Assembly (NCBI GenBank): GCA_905221605.1
Contig: CAJNDS010002168.1
Span: forward strand, 62,001 to 126,000
DNA length: 64,000 bases
From: Symbiodinium natans
Lineage: Eukaryota; Sar; Dinophyceae; Suessiales; Symbiodiniaceae
Direction: 5' to 3'
Shown: one piece after another, positions 23,647-35,279 of the stretch
Numbering within the stretch: the stretch's first letter is position 1
Layout of the letters: each line of letters starts with the position of its first letter
Position numbers and translations under genes: made by a program
The notes under the pieces: model-generated
Databases searched by the model: none
What the model was told of the DNA's origin: nothing
The model's input: only the letters and a program-made list of their open reading frames with translations

Positions 23647-23755
23647 TGACCCAAGAGTAACAAACAGGGTACCCTTTTTTGGTTGAAAGTTTAAAGGGGC
23701 TTAACTGGGAACCCAAACCCGAAAAAGGGAATAAGGGCCTACTCTGGGTCCTAAG
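23645..23755 (+). mobile_element. ACTCCGGGTC-family element
   Basis: Ends TGACCCAAGAGTAAC and CCTACTCTGGGTCCTA with the family interior. Diverged relatives or fragments lie at 17983 onward, 25487-25511 and 63115-63160. Confidence 0.75.
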
Positions 23756-23773
23756 GAACCTCCCAACGTAATA

Positions 23774-23868
23774 CAGGGCCCTGAATAATTAGAAAAGGGT
23801 TTTGGGGGTTCTTATAGTAAATTTACACAGGGACCCTACGGGAATACTGTTAGTCATTATTCCACCCC
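23774..23868 (+). mobile_element. GGGCCTGAATAAT element, copy 2, joined to a telomeric array
   Basis: The element and the following CCCTAAA array (to about 23929) together lie between two exact 16-bp copies of GGAACCTCCCAACGTA (23755-23770 and 23930-23945). Confidence 0.8.
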
Positions 23869-23970
23869 TAAACCCTAAACCCTAAACCCTAAACCCTAAC
23901 CCCTAAACCCCTAAACCCCAAACCCTTTTGGAACCTCCCAACGTATAACATTCAAGTCCCGGGCCCCCCA

Positions 23971-24056
23971 CCCACTCCGGCGTGCAAGAAGAGGGTGTCC
24001 ACGATGGGCGTCATCACCTCGATCACGCAGTTCGCTACCTCGGCCAAGTAGAGCAA
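23971..24056 (-). CDS. Candidate exon
   Basis: Minus frame LLYLAEVANCVIEVMTPIVD then TLFLHAGVG; mostly helical and hydrophobic. A telomeric array abuts its 5' side. Confidence 0.5.
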
Positions 24057-25659
24057 CCCTAAACCCTAAACCCTAAACCCTAAACCCTAAACCCTAAACC
24101 CTAAACCCTAAACCCTAAACCCTAAACCCTAAACCCTAAACCCCACCCGTAAAGCCTATAAACACAGTGCAGGATCCCCGAGGAGAAAGAAGAAGAACGC
24201 TCGACTTCTGCGGTCTCACCTAAACTCAGAACCCTAAACCCTAAACCCGAAACCCTATAAGCCCTAAACCCTAAACCATAATCCCCTGAGAAGAATGTTT
24301 ATGTATATTACGCCTCTTATAAACCCAAATAAGGAAAAATCCCGAAAGCCAGACTAGTGACTAGGACATCCCGAAAACTCAGAACAGCCTGGTTTAGGGT
24401 TTAGGGTTTAGGGTTTAGGGTTTGGGGTTTAGGGTTTAGTGCATCAGATATGCGAGCGGGCTGGTTGGGGGTTGACAAATGGTTCATACTGGGGGGTCCA
24501 GTACTGAAAAATCACACCGCAGGCTTTTGAGATCTCGCTCCGTATGTGTCTGCTTTGAGTGGTTTAGGGCTGTGGGTTACCCTAAACCCTAAACGCTAAA
24601 CCATAACCCATAACCCTAAACCCTAAACCCTAAAAGGGGTTTAGGGCTTATAAGGTGCTGACAGTGGGTGTGCCCGCCAGAGCCATCACGGCTCCTGTCC
24701 ATTGAGCTCCGGGCAGGTATGAGGTAGGAGTACGACACTTGCCTCGCCGCATCTATCTCAGGGTTTAGGGCTTTGCCCTAAACTAAACCCTAAACCCCAA
24801 ACCCTAAGGTTTAGGGTTTAGTTCGGCTTGGTGGATTATGATGTGGGGTTTTGAAGCTCTGATGGAGGGATTCAAGGTAGGCCAGACCCGCAAGTACCCT
24901 TTAAGATGCCCCAAGATGCCCCCTCAGAAGTAGGACTCTTTTTGAGATGGGTGTCCTGGTATGGCTTGGAGTTTGGGATTTAGAACACAGACATCTTTCC
25001 AAAATGCTGGGCCCTCCTCCTCGACGAAACCATTCGTGAACGATCCTAAGCACAAGAGCCCGAGCCCAGTACTCCTTGATCAAGGAAAAGACCTTAAGTC
25101 AGAACAAGAGCCGCCCCCCCCCCCCCCCCCCCCCCGGTATGAGAGGCGTTCACTATAAATTAGGAGTACCCTCACACTCACATGAGGCTCCGAATTACAA
25201 TCCCTAAGCCCGTAACCCTAAACCCGAAACCTTAAACCCTAAACCCTAAATCCGAAACCCTAAACCCTAAACCCTAAACCCTAAACCCTAAACCCTAAAC
25301 CCTAAACCCTAAACCCTAAACCCTAAACCCCAACCCTCAACCCTGACCCCATGGCATGAAGATAACACGAGCTCCAGAATGTCAGGTGTCTTCCTGAAGC
25401 GGTTTAGGGTTTAGGGTTTAGGGTTTAGGGTTTAGGGTTTAGGGTTTAGGGTTTAGGGTTTAGGGTTTAGGGTTTAGGGTTTAGGGTTTAGGGCTACTCT
25501 GGATCCTTCAAACTCTGGGTGCGTCATCAACCCTAAACCCAAAAACCCTTTAAACCCAAAACCCTAAACCTCTTTCGACCTAGGCTGCGGCAACCCAAAA
25601 CCCTAAACTCCAGGGTTTAGGGTTTAGGGTTTCTAAGGATTCTGAACGCTCTCGCATTT
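24057..25659. repeat. Telomeric tracts, no gene called
   Basis: CCCTAAA 24057-24144 and 25246-25330; TTTAGGG 24392-24440 and 25401-25487. A 20-bp poly-C run sits at about 25115-25135. The unique stretch 24830-25150 has open frames on both strands that I do not trust. Confidence 0.8.
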
Positions 25660-25804
25660 GGTTTGTCTTTCCTGACGGGTCTGGTGCTGTGCTGCCGGAG
25701 CAGTAGCAGCGGCGGCGGCCCGCGCTCAAGGGAGATGAAGAGGGCGTTCTGCTTGACTTCGTTGAAGGACATGTGCGCTGAGGATTCATCGGTGACAGGG
25801 CGCC
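25660..25804 (-). CDS. Candidate exon
   Basis: Minus frame TDESSAHMSFNEVKQNALFI then SLERGPPPLLLLRQHS. Unrecognised; telomeric tract immediately upstream. Confidence 0.5.
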
Positions 25805-25857
25805 AAAAAAACCCTAAACCCTAAACCCTAAACCCTAAACCCTAACCCCTAAACCCA

Positions 25858-26033
25858 GGTCGATACGAGCAAGAAGCAGGCAGGTGGGGATGCAGATAGA
25901 CCGGCGGGCTGGCGCATGCCTCCGGCTCCGGGAACGTCTCGTTGCAGTGTTCATCTGGCACCTACATCCCACCCACATTCGAGAAATTATGCTTCGTGTT
26001 GGTAAAAGGTGGCAAAGAAGCGCCATCCATTAA
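25858..26033 (+). CDS. Possible terminal exon, plus strand
   Basis: Plus frame with LRERLVAVFIWHLHPTHIRE, IMLRVGKRWQRSAIH and a TAA at 26031-26033. Unrecognised; the opposite frame is also open. Confidence 0.35.
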
Positions 26034-26116
26034 ACCCCCTCACAGAAGTCAGGCTCCACCACCAGCGCTTTGCCCTATACCCGAAACCGTAAACCTTAAA
26101 CCCTAAACCCCGAAAA

Positions 26117-26217
26117 TGCAGAGTGGTGTCATAAGGCTGGGGCTCGCCAATGATGTCTGTGGCCAGATCCTGCGTGGTCTCTAGGTCGGGCAGCAGCTTG
26201 TTGACCTGCGCCGGGCT
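26117..26217 (-). CDS. Candidate exon
   Basis: Minus frame AQVNKLLPDLETTQDLATDI then IGEPQPYDTTLHF. Strong coding composition, unrecognised. Confidence 0.55.
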
Positions 26218-27389
26218 TAGGGTTTAGGGTTTAGGGTTTGGGGTTTAGGGTTTCGGGTTTAGGGCTTACGGCTGACGCTCGGCCCAAAACCTGCCTTCTG
26301 CATTCTGAAGATCTCTTATCAACAAAAATCCCCACAGGGCCCTCAGGCAGCAAGGACGTAGGTTGAAGGTTGGGGTTTAGGGTTTAGGGTTTAGGGTTTA
26401 GGGTTTAGGGTTTAGGGTTTAGGGTTTGCCTCAAGAACCCAAAGCCGACTTTTTTTGTAGGTGACCTGAGAATCCTATAAGGGGCTTGCTCATAAGAACC
26501 TACATTGAAAAAAGTAGGTGTTGGGGTTCTGAAGTTGCAGTTTAGGGTGAGTAGGGCTTCGGAGCCTTACAACTCACTGCAACGGTCCTCGTCCTTCTGC
26601 CAGCGCGGGGCCGTGCGGGTTGTCTGGCCGGATGTGGGTATCGGTGAACAGGTTTGGGATAAAAGGGGTTTGGGAATTTAGCTATAGGGCTTCAAAAAGC
26701 CTAAACCCTAAACCTAAACCCGGGGTCACTTAGGTATCGGTATCACTTAAGACGCTTGTGTCGCTGGGGTTGCTGACGCTTGGAGCACTTGCGGGCGCTG
26801 GCACTGGGCACTGGGTGCACTTGGGTCACTTGGGGGGTTTACCAAAATAGGGGACCCCCAAATAAAGGCCTCAAACAATAGGATCCCTTTGTAATAAGGA
26901 CCCCAAACCCTGAACCCTAAACCCTAAACCCTAAACCCTAAGCCCTAAGATCGTAAACCGCCACTTGGGTCAACTTCGGTCACTTCTGAGGTGTGAGAAG
27001 AGCGCGCGAGTCACTTGGGACATCACTTGGGATGCCCTTACGCCACCTAAGTTGGGGTTTAGGGTTTAGGGTTTGGGGTTCAGGGTTTAGGGTTTAGGGG
27101 TAGGGTTTAGGGTTTAGGGTTTAGGGTTTAGGGTTTAGGGTTTAGGGTTTAGGTTTGTGCGACGTGGGTTGCTTGGGACTGATTCACCCAAGCCGCCAAC
27201 ACGCAAACCAATGGGCGCAGCTCTCGCATACCCCAACTAATATGCACCGAGGTCTTACCCTCAGCCCTCAACCCTCAACCCTCAACCCTATACCCTCGAC
27301 CCCAAAGCCCAAGAACCACAAGTCCCAACCAAAAAACCCCAAACCTAAACCTTGTCAACTCAGGGATTTGGGGTTTCGGACTCAGGGTT
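26218..27389. repeat. Telomeric tracts, a hairpin element and unique DNA
   Basis: Hairpin at about 26431-26530 (CTCAAGAACCCAAAG-CGACTTTTTT arm). Imperfect CACTTGGG-type repeats at 26720-27030. TTTAGGG 26373-26428 and 27056-27153. No gene called. Confidence 0.7.
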
Positions 27390-27487
27390 GGGATGTTCCC
27401 CCTTTTCCTAGCAGTCCTTCATAGGGATTCTAGTACCCCCTACTATAATCCCTATTAAGGACTGTTTGTGTAAGGGGGGAACATCCC
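27390..27487 (+). mobile_element. GGGATGTTCCCCC foldback MITE
   Basis: Nearly perfect inverted arms ending GGAACATCCCA. A right-end fragment lies at 30349-30365. Confidence 0.85.
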
Positions 27488-27599
27488 AAGTTCAGAGTTT
27501 TTTTGGGGTTTGGAGAGACCGCATTCTTCTCGATTGGGGTGTCAGCTTAGCTTTGGGCTTGAGGCTTGGTGAGATGGCTTTTGTAGGGTTTTGGTTTCG

Positions 27600-27716
27600 G
27601 GGAGGGGCGGGTGGGGGGGTGGTGTGGGGGGGGGTGGGGGGGTGGGGGGGGGGGTGGGGGTGGGGGGGGGGGGGTGGTGGTGGGGGTGGGGGGGTGGGGG
27701 GGTGGGGGCTCAATCC
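27600..27716 (+). repeat. G-rich low-complexity tract
   Basis: About 115 bp of G runs interrupted by single T, a likely quadruplex-forming stretch. Protein frames through it are glycine or proline runs and not genes. Confidence 0.95.
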
Positions 27717-27930
27717 TCAACCCTGAACCCTCAACCCTAACAAGCTTTGCGTTTCATCCCTTGAGATTGAAAGAGGGACTGCTCTGGAACTCTCGAACTC
27801 TAAAGCCCGCGTAAATCTGGCCTGGGTTTAGGGTTTAGGGTTTAGGGTTTGGGGTTTGGGGTTTAGGGTTTAGGGTGGCCCTGAGTCTGACGTTAGCAAG
27901 GAAGATGATGCCCTGCCTCCCCTCTGGCCA

Positions 27931-28463
27931 GACTCGCCCTGATGTATGCGTCTAGGGTGCAGGGTGCAGGGTTTAAGGTCTGAGGCTGCTGATTTATGCG
28001 TCCAGGGCGCAGGGTGCAGGGTTCTAGGTCTGAGGCTTCATAAGCTCAGGGATTTTGTGTTCAGGCGGTTCGGGGTAAAAATGTTGTTGGGGAGCTTCAA
28101 GTATAAATCGGATGTCATCACAACCTGGTTACACCCCCCCCCCCCCCAAATCCTGAAAGTCCTAAACTCACCCAGAGGGTCCATTTGTATTACCATTATG
28201 GACTTAGGTACCCAAAAACCATACTAAATGGGGCTTTGGGGTACCTAATAGTACTACAAATGGACCCTCTGGGTCAGAACACACAAACCGTCAAACAGAT
28301 CTTGATCGTCAAATGGCTGGTCAGCGGCCTCGAACACACGAAGGCCCTGAATCCAGCCCCTGGTTAAACCTCAAAGCCTGAACGGTTTAGGGTTTAGGGT
28401 TTAGGGTTTAGGGTTTAGGGTTTAGGGTTTAGGGTTTAGGGTTTAGGGTTTAGGGGGTTTAGG
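27931..28463 (+). repeat. 533-bp tandem duplication, unit 1
   Basis: Unique sequence of about 455 bp followed by a TTTAGGG array. The next unit starts with the same GACTCGCCCTGATGTATGCG. The open frames in it are repeated identically in unit 2 and lack coding character. Confidence 0.95.
28170..28274 (+). mobile_element. 105-bp foldback element with near-perfect arms
   Basis: ACCCAGAGGGTCCATTTGTA at the left and its exact complement at the right; inner arms GGTACC. Repeated at 28703-28807 through the tandem duplication. Confidence 0.85.
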
Positions 28464-28996
28464 GACTCGCCCTGATGTATGCGTCTAGGGTGCAGGGTGC
28501 AGGGTTTAAGGTCTGAGGCTGCTGATTTATGCGTCCAGGGCGCAGGGTGCAGGGTTCTAGGTCTGAGGCTTCATAAGCTCAGGGATTTTGTGTTCAGGCG
28601 GTTCGGGGTAAAAATGTTGTTGGGGAGCTTCAAGTATAAATCGGATGTCATCACAACCTGGTTACACCCCCCCCCCCCCCAAATCCTGAAAGTCCTAAAC
28701 TCACCCAGAGGGTCCATTTGTATTACCATTATGGACTTAGGTACCCAAAAACCATACTAAATGGGGCTTTGGGGTACCTAATAGTACTACAAATGGACCC
28801 TCTGGGTCAGAACACACAAACCGTCAAACAGATCTTGATCGTCAAATGGCTGGTCAGCGGCCTCGAACACACGAAGGCCCTGAATCCAGCCCCTGGTTAA
28901 ACCTCAAAGCCTGAACGGTTTAGGGTTTAGGGTTTAGGGTTTAGGGTTTAGGGTTTAGGGTTTAGGGTTTAGGGTTTAGGGTTTAGGGTTTAGGGT
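28464..28996 (+). repeat. 533-bp tandem duplication, unit 2
   Basis: Offset of exactly 533 bp from unit 1, no differences seen across the unique part. Its telomeric array runs on to about 29031. Confidence 0.95.
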
Positions 28997-29327
28997 TTAG
29001 GGTTTAGGGTTTAGGGTTTAAGGTTTAGGGTAACCACTTACAAGTGTAGTTATAACCCACGTATAAGCCCCGTTAATTATGTACACTATAGTTATAATTG
29101 GGTACAAAGTACATTTATGGCTTGCCCCACACCCAACACAAGGCAACACGAAAACCACTCTTTAGGGGGGGGGGGGGGGGGGCTTAGGTTTAGCCCTCGA
29201 AAACAAGCCCGAGCCCAAAACAAACCTGAAAGCCGAACGCCCTCAAACCCCTCCAGAGCACCGCCCGTAAGCCCTGAACCCTACACTCTAAAATCTCGAC
29301 CCTAAACCCTAAACCTCAAACCCGGTA

Positions 29328-29441
29328 CACAAACCACCCCGGCTCACCCGCTGGGGCTCCCGGCCAGTAGTTCAGGAACAACCATGCCGAGGTGCCGTCG
29401 AAGAGCATGTGGGACCGGCACCTGGGCGCTGACGGGCGTTG
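29328..29441 (-). CDS. Candidate exon
   Basis: Minus frame CRSHMLFDGTSAWLFLNYWP then GAPAGEPGWFVYR, aromatic-rich and possibly membrane or secreted. A 139-bp telomeric array sits directly upstream. Confidence 0.55.
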
Positions 29442-30216
29442 CTTTAGGGTTTAGGGTTTAGGGTTTAGGGTTTAGGGTTTAGGGTTTAGGGTTTAGGGTT
29501 TAGGGTTTAGGGTTTAGGGTTTAGGGTTTAGGGTTTAGGGTTTAGGGTTTAGGGTTTACGGTTTAGGGTTTAGGGTTTAGGGATGTTTAGGGTGATAAGG
29601 GGGCCGAGGGCTCAAGCAAACACAGATTTCTTTTGGGATGGACTAGAACACGCGCGGCATTCCCCACCCCCCTGAGTGCTAACTTTAAGACCACCACGAA
29701 GCCTGGGTTTAGGGTTTAGGGTTTAGGGTTTAGGGTTTAGGGTTTAGGGTTTAGGGTTTAGGGTTTAGGGTTTAGGAAGCCTGAACCCTATAACCTAAGC
29801 CCTGAAGCCGCAACCCGCCTTGAAGCACAGCGGGTAAGAGGGGAAACCCTGAACCTTAACGGTCTTAACTCTGAGCCGTGAGCCCTGACCCCCATGAAAA
29901 CCCCAAGCCCCAAAACTCCAAAACCCTAAGCGCGAAACCTAACCCCCAAACCCCTAAATCCCAAACCCTATAAACCCCATGACAGTCTAAACCCTAAACC
30001 CTAAACCCTAAACCCTAAGCCCTAAACCCTAAACCCCAAACCCCAAACCAAGGCAGGACCTCGCAGGAGGTTTTTTTGGGGGAGCCTCTGGGTCCAGTAC
30101 TCCAAAACCCTAAACTCCCTAACCCTAAACCCTAAACCCTAAACCCCAAACTCCAAACTCCAAACCCCTAACCCTAAACCCTAAACCCTAAACCCTAAAC
30201 CCTAAACCCTAAACCC
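29442..30216. repeat. Telomeric arrays, one with an 8-bp direct repeat
   Basis: TTTAGGG 29444-29583 and 29706-29775. The second is flanked by GAAGCCTG at 29698-29705 and 29776-29783. CCCTAAA at 29990-30045 and 30168-30217. No gene seen. Confidence 0.85.
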
Positions 30217-30309
30217 TCAGCAGCTTTGGGTCACCTGGGCCCGCCGCATGCAGAGCACCGCGCTGCCATCCTTGTAGGTGGTCAGCTTGATCGACATCCT
30301 TGGGGGCTT
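30217..30309 (-). CDS. Candidate terminal exon
   Basis: Minus frame RMSIKLTTYKDGSAVLCMRR then AQVTQSC and TGA at 30217-30219. Unrecognised. Confidence 0.5.
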   Translation of the reverse strand, partial: KPPRMSIKLTTYKDGSAVLCMRRAQVTQSC

Positions 30310-31273
30310 TTTAGGGAGTTTAGGGTTTAGGGTTTAGGGCTTAGGGTTTAGGGGGGAACATCCCAAGGTTTATGGTTGTCGGTTGAGGGCTTAAGGACAC
30401 AGAGTTTCGGAGCGTCGGGAATGGGGTTTAGGACGTAGGGCTTCTCGACCCACCTCCCTGACACCTAAACCCTGGACCCTAGATGCCACCTCAGGCTAAT
30501 CTGAAAGCCCCAAACCCTACCACCTAAACCTGAATCCTCAACCCTTAGACCAAGGCTGAACTCGCAAAGCGTTCCTATAGCCTGAATGGCCACAAAAGCC
30601 TGACCGCCAAACCCTTAAAGAACGCGAACCTTATCAACGAAGCCTTTGTGGAGACTGATCTGGACTGACCATGTCTTGTTGGCACCCGATACGAAAGGAT
30701 CAAGAACAGTCATCTAGCACATATTAGAGCGACTGCCAAAACCGGCTCGAGGTGCTAATGGACGCAACATGAGGGGTGTCGCTTTTCAAGTGTTCCCATC
30801 GTTTTACAGGGTTTTAGCATCAACTATCCACGCTTGATGTTTGTAGGTGTCGCTTTGGGAAAAATCAAGGCTATAGCACACCCAACGGTTCATGAACTTA
30901 GGGGTGTCGCTTTTCAAGTGTTCCCATCGTTTTACAGGGTTTTGGGCATTCGTGTCCACCCTTTACTTAGTTGAATGGCTGGGGGTTTTGGCGCTTGCAA
31001 TAATAATAATAACAATAATAATAATCATCATAATAATAACAACGTAGAAGCCCTCCCCCCCCCCCCCGAAAAAAATGAGGCCTGCTAGCAAGGCCTAAGC
31101 CTAAACGCGAGAACTCTCTTGAATCACCCCAAACCTCAAACCCTAAGCCCTGCCCTAAATGGGGGTTTCCGAAAATGGGGGTACCCTTTTCGGGGGTCCC
31201 TTCCAGGAGATTCTGTTCTATTTAGGGTATACAAGGGTTCCCTATTTTGGGAAATGTTCGAACCCTTTGAACC

Positions 31274-31304
<31 letters not shown>

Positions 31305-31975
31305 TCTCTCCCTCCATGAATAATCACACCCAACCTCAAACCCTAAACTCTGAACCCGAAACCCCGAACCCCAAACCCTAAGCCCTAAATCCTTTCAACC
31401 TCCCCCCCCCCCCTTCTCTCCCTCAATGAACTCCATGGCCCGACTCGTTGGGGCCCCTACGGCGGGGCGCGTCCGGAGCGGACGGCAGCTGGCGGTGGGT
31501 TTAGGGCTTGGGGTTTGGGGTTTAGGGTTTAGGGCTTAGGGTTTAGGATTTGGGGCCTTGAGATTTCGGGCCAGAAAGCTCTGCTTTTAGGGTCAATCAA
31601 GGGGTCTTGAACGGGTTCAGTAGGGTTAAACTTGCAGCCCGGCACCCCGACAAGCTCTAATTAAACCCTAAACCCTAAACCCTGATAGGGTTGATGGTTG
31701 CAGAGTGTGGGAGCTCATCTGGGTACCCAATCGCGCGCAACTTTCTAGCTTCTACCCTTGAGAGTTTAACCCCAACACACATGGTAGGCAATTGGAGAAC
31801 CAGGTGCGGCTTTCGACCTTGCCCCTTGCGATCATGACAAACTACTCCTTACATACTACTGGAGCTTGGGGTGCATGGGCTTCCATGAAACCCTAAACCT
31901 TAACCCAAAACCGTACACCCTAAACCCCAAACCCGCAACCCTAAACCCTAAACTTTACTAAGCCCTAAACCCGAA
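30310..31975. repeat. Mixed repeats without a gene
   Basis: A 42-43-bp sequence starting AGGGGTGTCGCTTTTCAAGT occurs at 30773 and 30900. An AATAAT microsatellite lies at 31000-31045, poly-C runs at 31052, 31269-31303 and 31401, and a GGGGGTTTCCGAAA foldback element at 31160-31260. Confidence 0.7.
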
Positions 31976-32094
31976 GCAAGAATCAGAGCCTGGGCGGTAG
32001 AAGTCGGCAAAAGACAGGAGCGCACGCTCCTGCAGGGCATTGAAAGCTTCGCGCGCATGCGGATGGGAGATTCTTTCCCGGAACTCGTCGAGGT
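31976..32094 (-). CDS. Candidate exon
   Basis: Minus frame LDEFRERISHPHAREAFNAL then QERALLSFADFYRPGSDSC. Clearly protein-like, helical, unrecognised. Confidence 0.6.
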
Positions 32095-32393
32095 TTAGGG
32101 TTTGGGGTTTGGGGTTTGGGGTTTAGGGTTTAGGGTTTAGGGTTTAGGGTTTAGGGCTTAGTGTTTAGTGTTTAGTGTTTAGGGTTTAGGGGTTTAGGGT
32201 CTAGGGTTAGGGGTTACGAGTGCATGGGTTTAAGGCCTCTCGGCTGCCTGGAAGGCCCTAAGGAGATGGCTCAGGTCCAAACGAACCGACACAGTGAGGA
32301 TCCGGGCTTTCCCTTTCAACCCTAAACCCTAAACCCTAAACCCTAAACCCTAAACCCTAAACCCTAAACCCTAAACCCTAGGTAACCCTAAAC

Positions 32394-32483
32394 CCTTTCC
32401 GGGCTGCTCCTCAAGAACTTCTGGGGCACTGGGCTGTGAGGATTCCACGACCTGATGGGCACGTTCAGGAGCTGCAGGGTTTA
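32394..32483 (-). CDS. Candidate exon, low complexity
   Basis: Minus frame PAAPERAHQVVESSQPSAPE then VLEEQPGK, resembling a disordered linker. Confidence 0.4.
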
Positions 32484-35199
32484 GGAGGGCTTCGGGGGTT
32501 TAGGGCTTAGGGTTTAGGATTAGGGTTTGGGGTTTAGGGTTTAGGGTTTAGGGTTTAGGGTTTAGGGTTGAGGGTTTAGGGTTCAGGGTTAGGGTTTAGG
32601 GTTTAGGGTTTGTACAGGGCAACGGCGAAAGGCCGGGTTTGGTGCAGGGGGTAGCAAGCTATGTTTTCGGGTTGCTTGTTGTAGGCTGAGGATTGCAGAT
32701 GAGGATGAGCGCTCTGAGTTGGCACCTCGGAGGTACAGCCCTAACTTTTGGGTTTAGGGGTTTAGGGGTTTAAGGTTTAGGGTTTAGGGGGTTAGGGGTT
32801 TAGGGTTTAGGGTTAAGGGTTTAGGGTACAGCCCTAACTCTGGAGATGGGCCTTTGGGTTCAAGGCTTTCTTGGCGTCTTCTGGCTGCCAGAAGAGGCAG
32901 ACAACCACCCCGCACTACTCTACGACCTTTTGCAGCCAGGGTTAAAGGAGTTCACAGGTTTGAAGGGTTTGTAGGGTTTGTAGGGTTTAAGGGGTTTGTG
33001 TGTTAAGGCATTTACCTGGTCCCGTAGTTGGGAAACCCTTTGCTACCCCTTAAGTACTCTCGTAAATCCCAAGGGCCCATACTTCAGAACCCTTTGAAAG
33101 AAGCGAAGAGATCATGGTAGACAAATCGTATGGCCTACGGACCATAAGCCATTTTGTGCTCATCGAGTCCCGTAGAGGAACTGAACCAGCGGATCCATGC
33201 AACCATTTGTCAAGTTTACCTTTCCCTTTGTCGTTGCGATGCCCTAAGCCCTAAACCGTCAACCCTGAACCCTAAACCCTAAACTGCCCTAAACCCTAAA
33301 CCCTAAACCCTTTCTTCTTCAGAGTCTAGGACTCTACGGGACGCCAAGACACGTCTGTAGTAAATCAGTCTCCATCACTCACTTGCGGGCTCATGATAAG
33401 GGTTTAGGGTTTAGGGTTTAGGGTTTAGGGTTTAGGGTTTAGGGTTTAGGGTTTAGGGTTTAGGGTTTAGGGTTTAGGCTTGCAAGGCATCCTCCATCCA
33501 TCCTGGAGAGGCTTGCTTCATGTTTATGCTTCTTCGCAGGGAATTTGCGAATGAGGTATCCTACATCATCCCTGAAAGGGGTTTAGGGTTTAGGGTTTAG
33601 GGTTTAGGGTTTAGGGTTGGTTATATAGGGGATGCAGATAAGCCAACTAAACCCGTAGCTCCTTACAAAGAGCCGTGGCCACTGAGCCAAAGGAAGCAAA
33701 CCGAAACCTCCCAAAGAAGGAAAAGAGCGCGATCCCGAAGGAGTCACGTCACCTCACACGCTGTGCTAATCCCGAAACCCTGAACCCGATGGGTTTAGGG
33801 TTTAGGGTTTAGGGTTTAGGGTTTAGGGTTTAGGGTTTAGGGTTTAGGGTTTAGGGTTTAGGGAGCCCTGAACCCTGAACTTTTGTACGTACGCAAACCC
33901 CCCCGAAGGGCCTTGAAGGGAATGCCAGCCCCATTCAAAACCATTTTGCGGCCTCTTGCAAGCATGGCCAATGGCCAGAGGCAGGGTTTAGGGTTTAGGG
34001 TTTGGGGTTTAGGGTTTAGGGTAAGCAGGGTTGAGAGCTTGGGTTCTGGCTTCAGGGTTTCAGGTTCACTGTGAACTTGCCTGGAGCTTCGGCTTTCCAC
34101 ATAGAACTTCCGTTTGAGGGTGTGGTGTCATACACCAACAGAGTCTCCTGCGAGAAAGGAAACATCGTATCATCGGCTAAAAGGTTCTGATTTAGGCCTT
34201 CTAAACCCCAGCTTTCACAACAAATCGTGTTCATAACTAACCCCTTCCCGCTCAGAGTTCAAGCCCTTAACCAAGGCAATGGCAAACCGAGAGACCACTG
34301 TTATACTCCCCTAGAACCTTAATAAAAATAATATTGTTTTTTTAATATCCTCTTGGGTTTTATAATAACAAAAATGAACAATAATTACCAAGGTTTTTTT
34401 TTTTTATATCCTTTTGGGGGTTTTATAAAAACAAAAATAAAAAAAAACAAGGGGGGTATCGTGTTGTTGCCAGCAGTGAAAGACTACGACTTCAAAGTGT
34501 GGTGGACTGGGCGGTTGGACCTTGGGGACCTCCTGCATTGACTATACTCCCCTTATAGAACCTTAATAACAATCAGATGTTTTTAATCTCCTCTTGGGTT
34601 TTATATAAACAAAAACTACTAGGAGGATATAGTTGAATGTGGGCGTTTTGTGTCGGGGCTTGGCTGGTGGGCCATTGTGGCGTCGGGGGGGGGGGGGCTC
34701 TCGTTTGCTGGTGGTGGCGCGGTAGCACGAAGCAAACCCTAAACCCTAAACCCTAAACCCTATGGAAGCTTTGGGAGCTGCTGCTGCGGACTTTGCGACC
34801 ATGGAGCCCAGAGAAGCGATGTGGTAGAAGTAGCGATACTAGGAACCCAGAACCAAAAAAAAGCATTAAAGTATAGTACTCCAAAACCCAGTTGAAATGG
34901 TCGGCGAAATCCGAAGACACCCAATCCATGGCTGCTGAGGGCGGGACAGGCTAACAAGCCAACTCCTACTATTGAGGGCGGCACAAAAACCAGGATTGGG
35001 AGTGAGCCATGGTATGTGAGGAGATTTTAGGGGGTTTGAGGATTTGGGTTCACTGGGGGGGCCGTGAAATACAAAACCCTGCGGACCTCTCAACCCTAGA
35101 CCCGCCTGCAAACCAATTCAGAGAACGACCCCCGCGTTCTTAACACTAAACGCCCTAAACCCTAAACCCTAAACCCTAAACCCTAAACCGCCCCCAAAA
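32484..35199. repeat. Telomeric tracts, AT-rich repeats, no gene called
   Basis: TTTAGGG at 33399-33479, 33578-33617 and 33792-33863. Three related AT-rich units at about 34300-34370, 34385-34450 and 34545-34625 share CCTCTTGGGTTTTATA and AACAAAAA. A GGAACCCAGAAC element relative lies at 34815-34890. Confidence 0.7.
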
Positions 35200-35279
35200 A
35201 GCTGGGACACCGTGCCATTGTTGCCTGAGCCGCGGCTAGGGCTAGCTCTGTGGATGTGGTGTGGATCGGTCTCCGACAT
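35200..35279 (-). CDS. Candidate first exon
   Basis: Minus frame beginning at an ATG (35277-35279): MSETDPHHIHRASPSRGSGN. Telomeric repeat begins immediately upstream of the ATG. Confidence 0.4.

Noticed and set aside
27466-27814. Glycine-rich and proline-rich open frames
   Set aside because: Produced by the poly-G tract.
27946-28900. Repeated 93- and 60-codon open frames in the tandem duplication
   Set aside because: Identical only because the DNA is duplicated; they cross a foldback element and a poly-C run and lack coding character.
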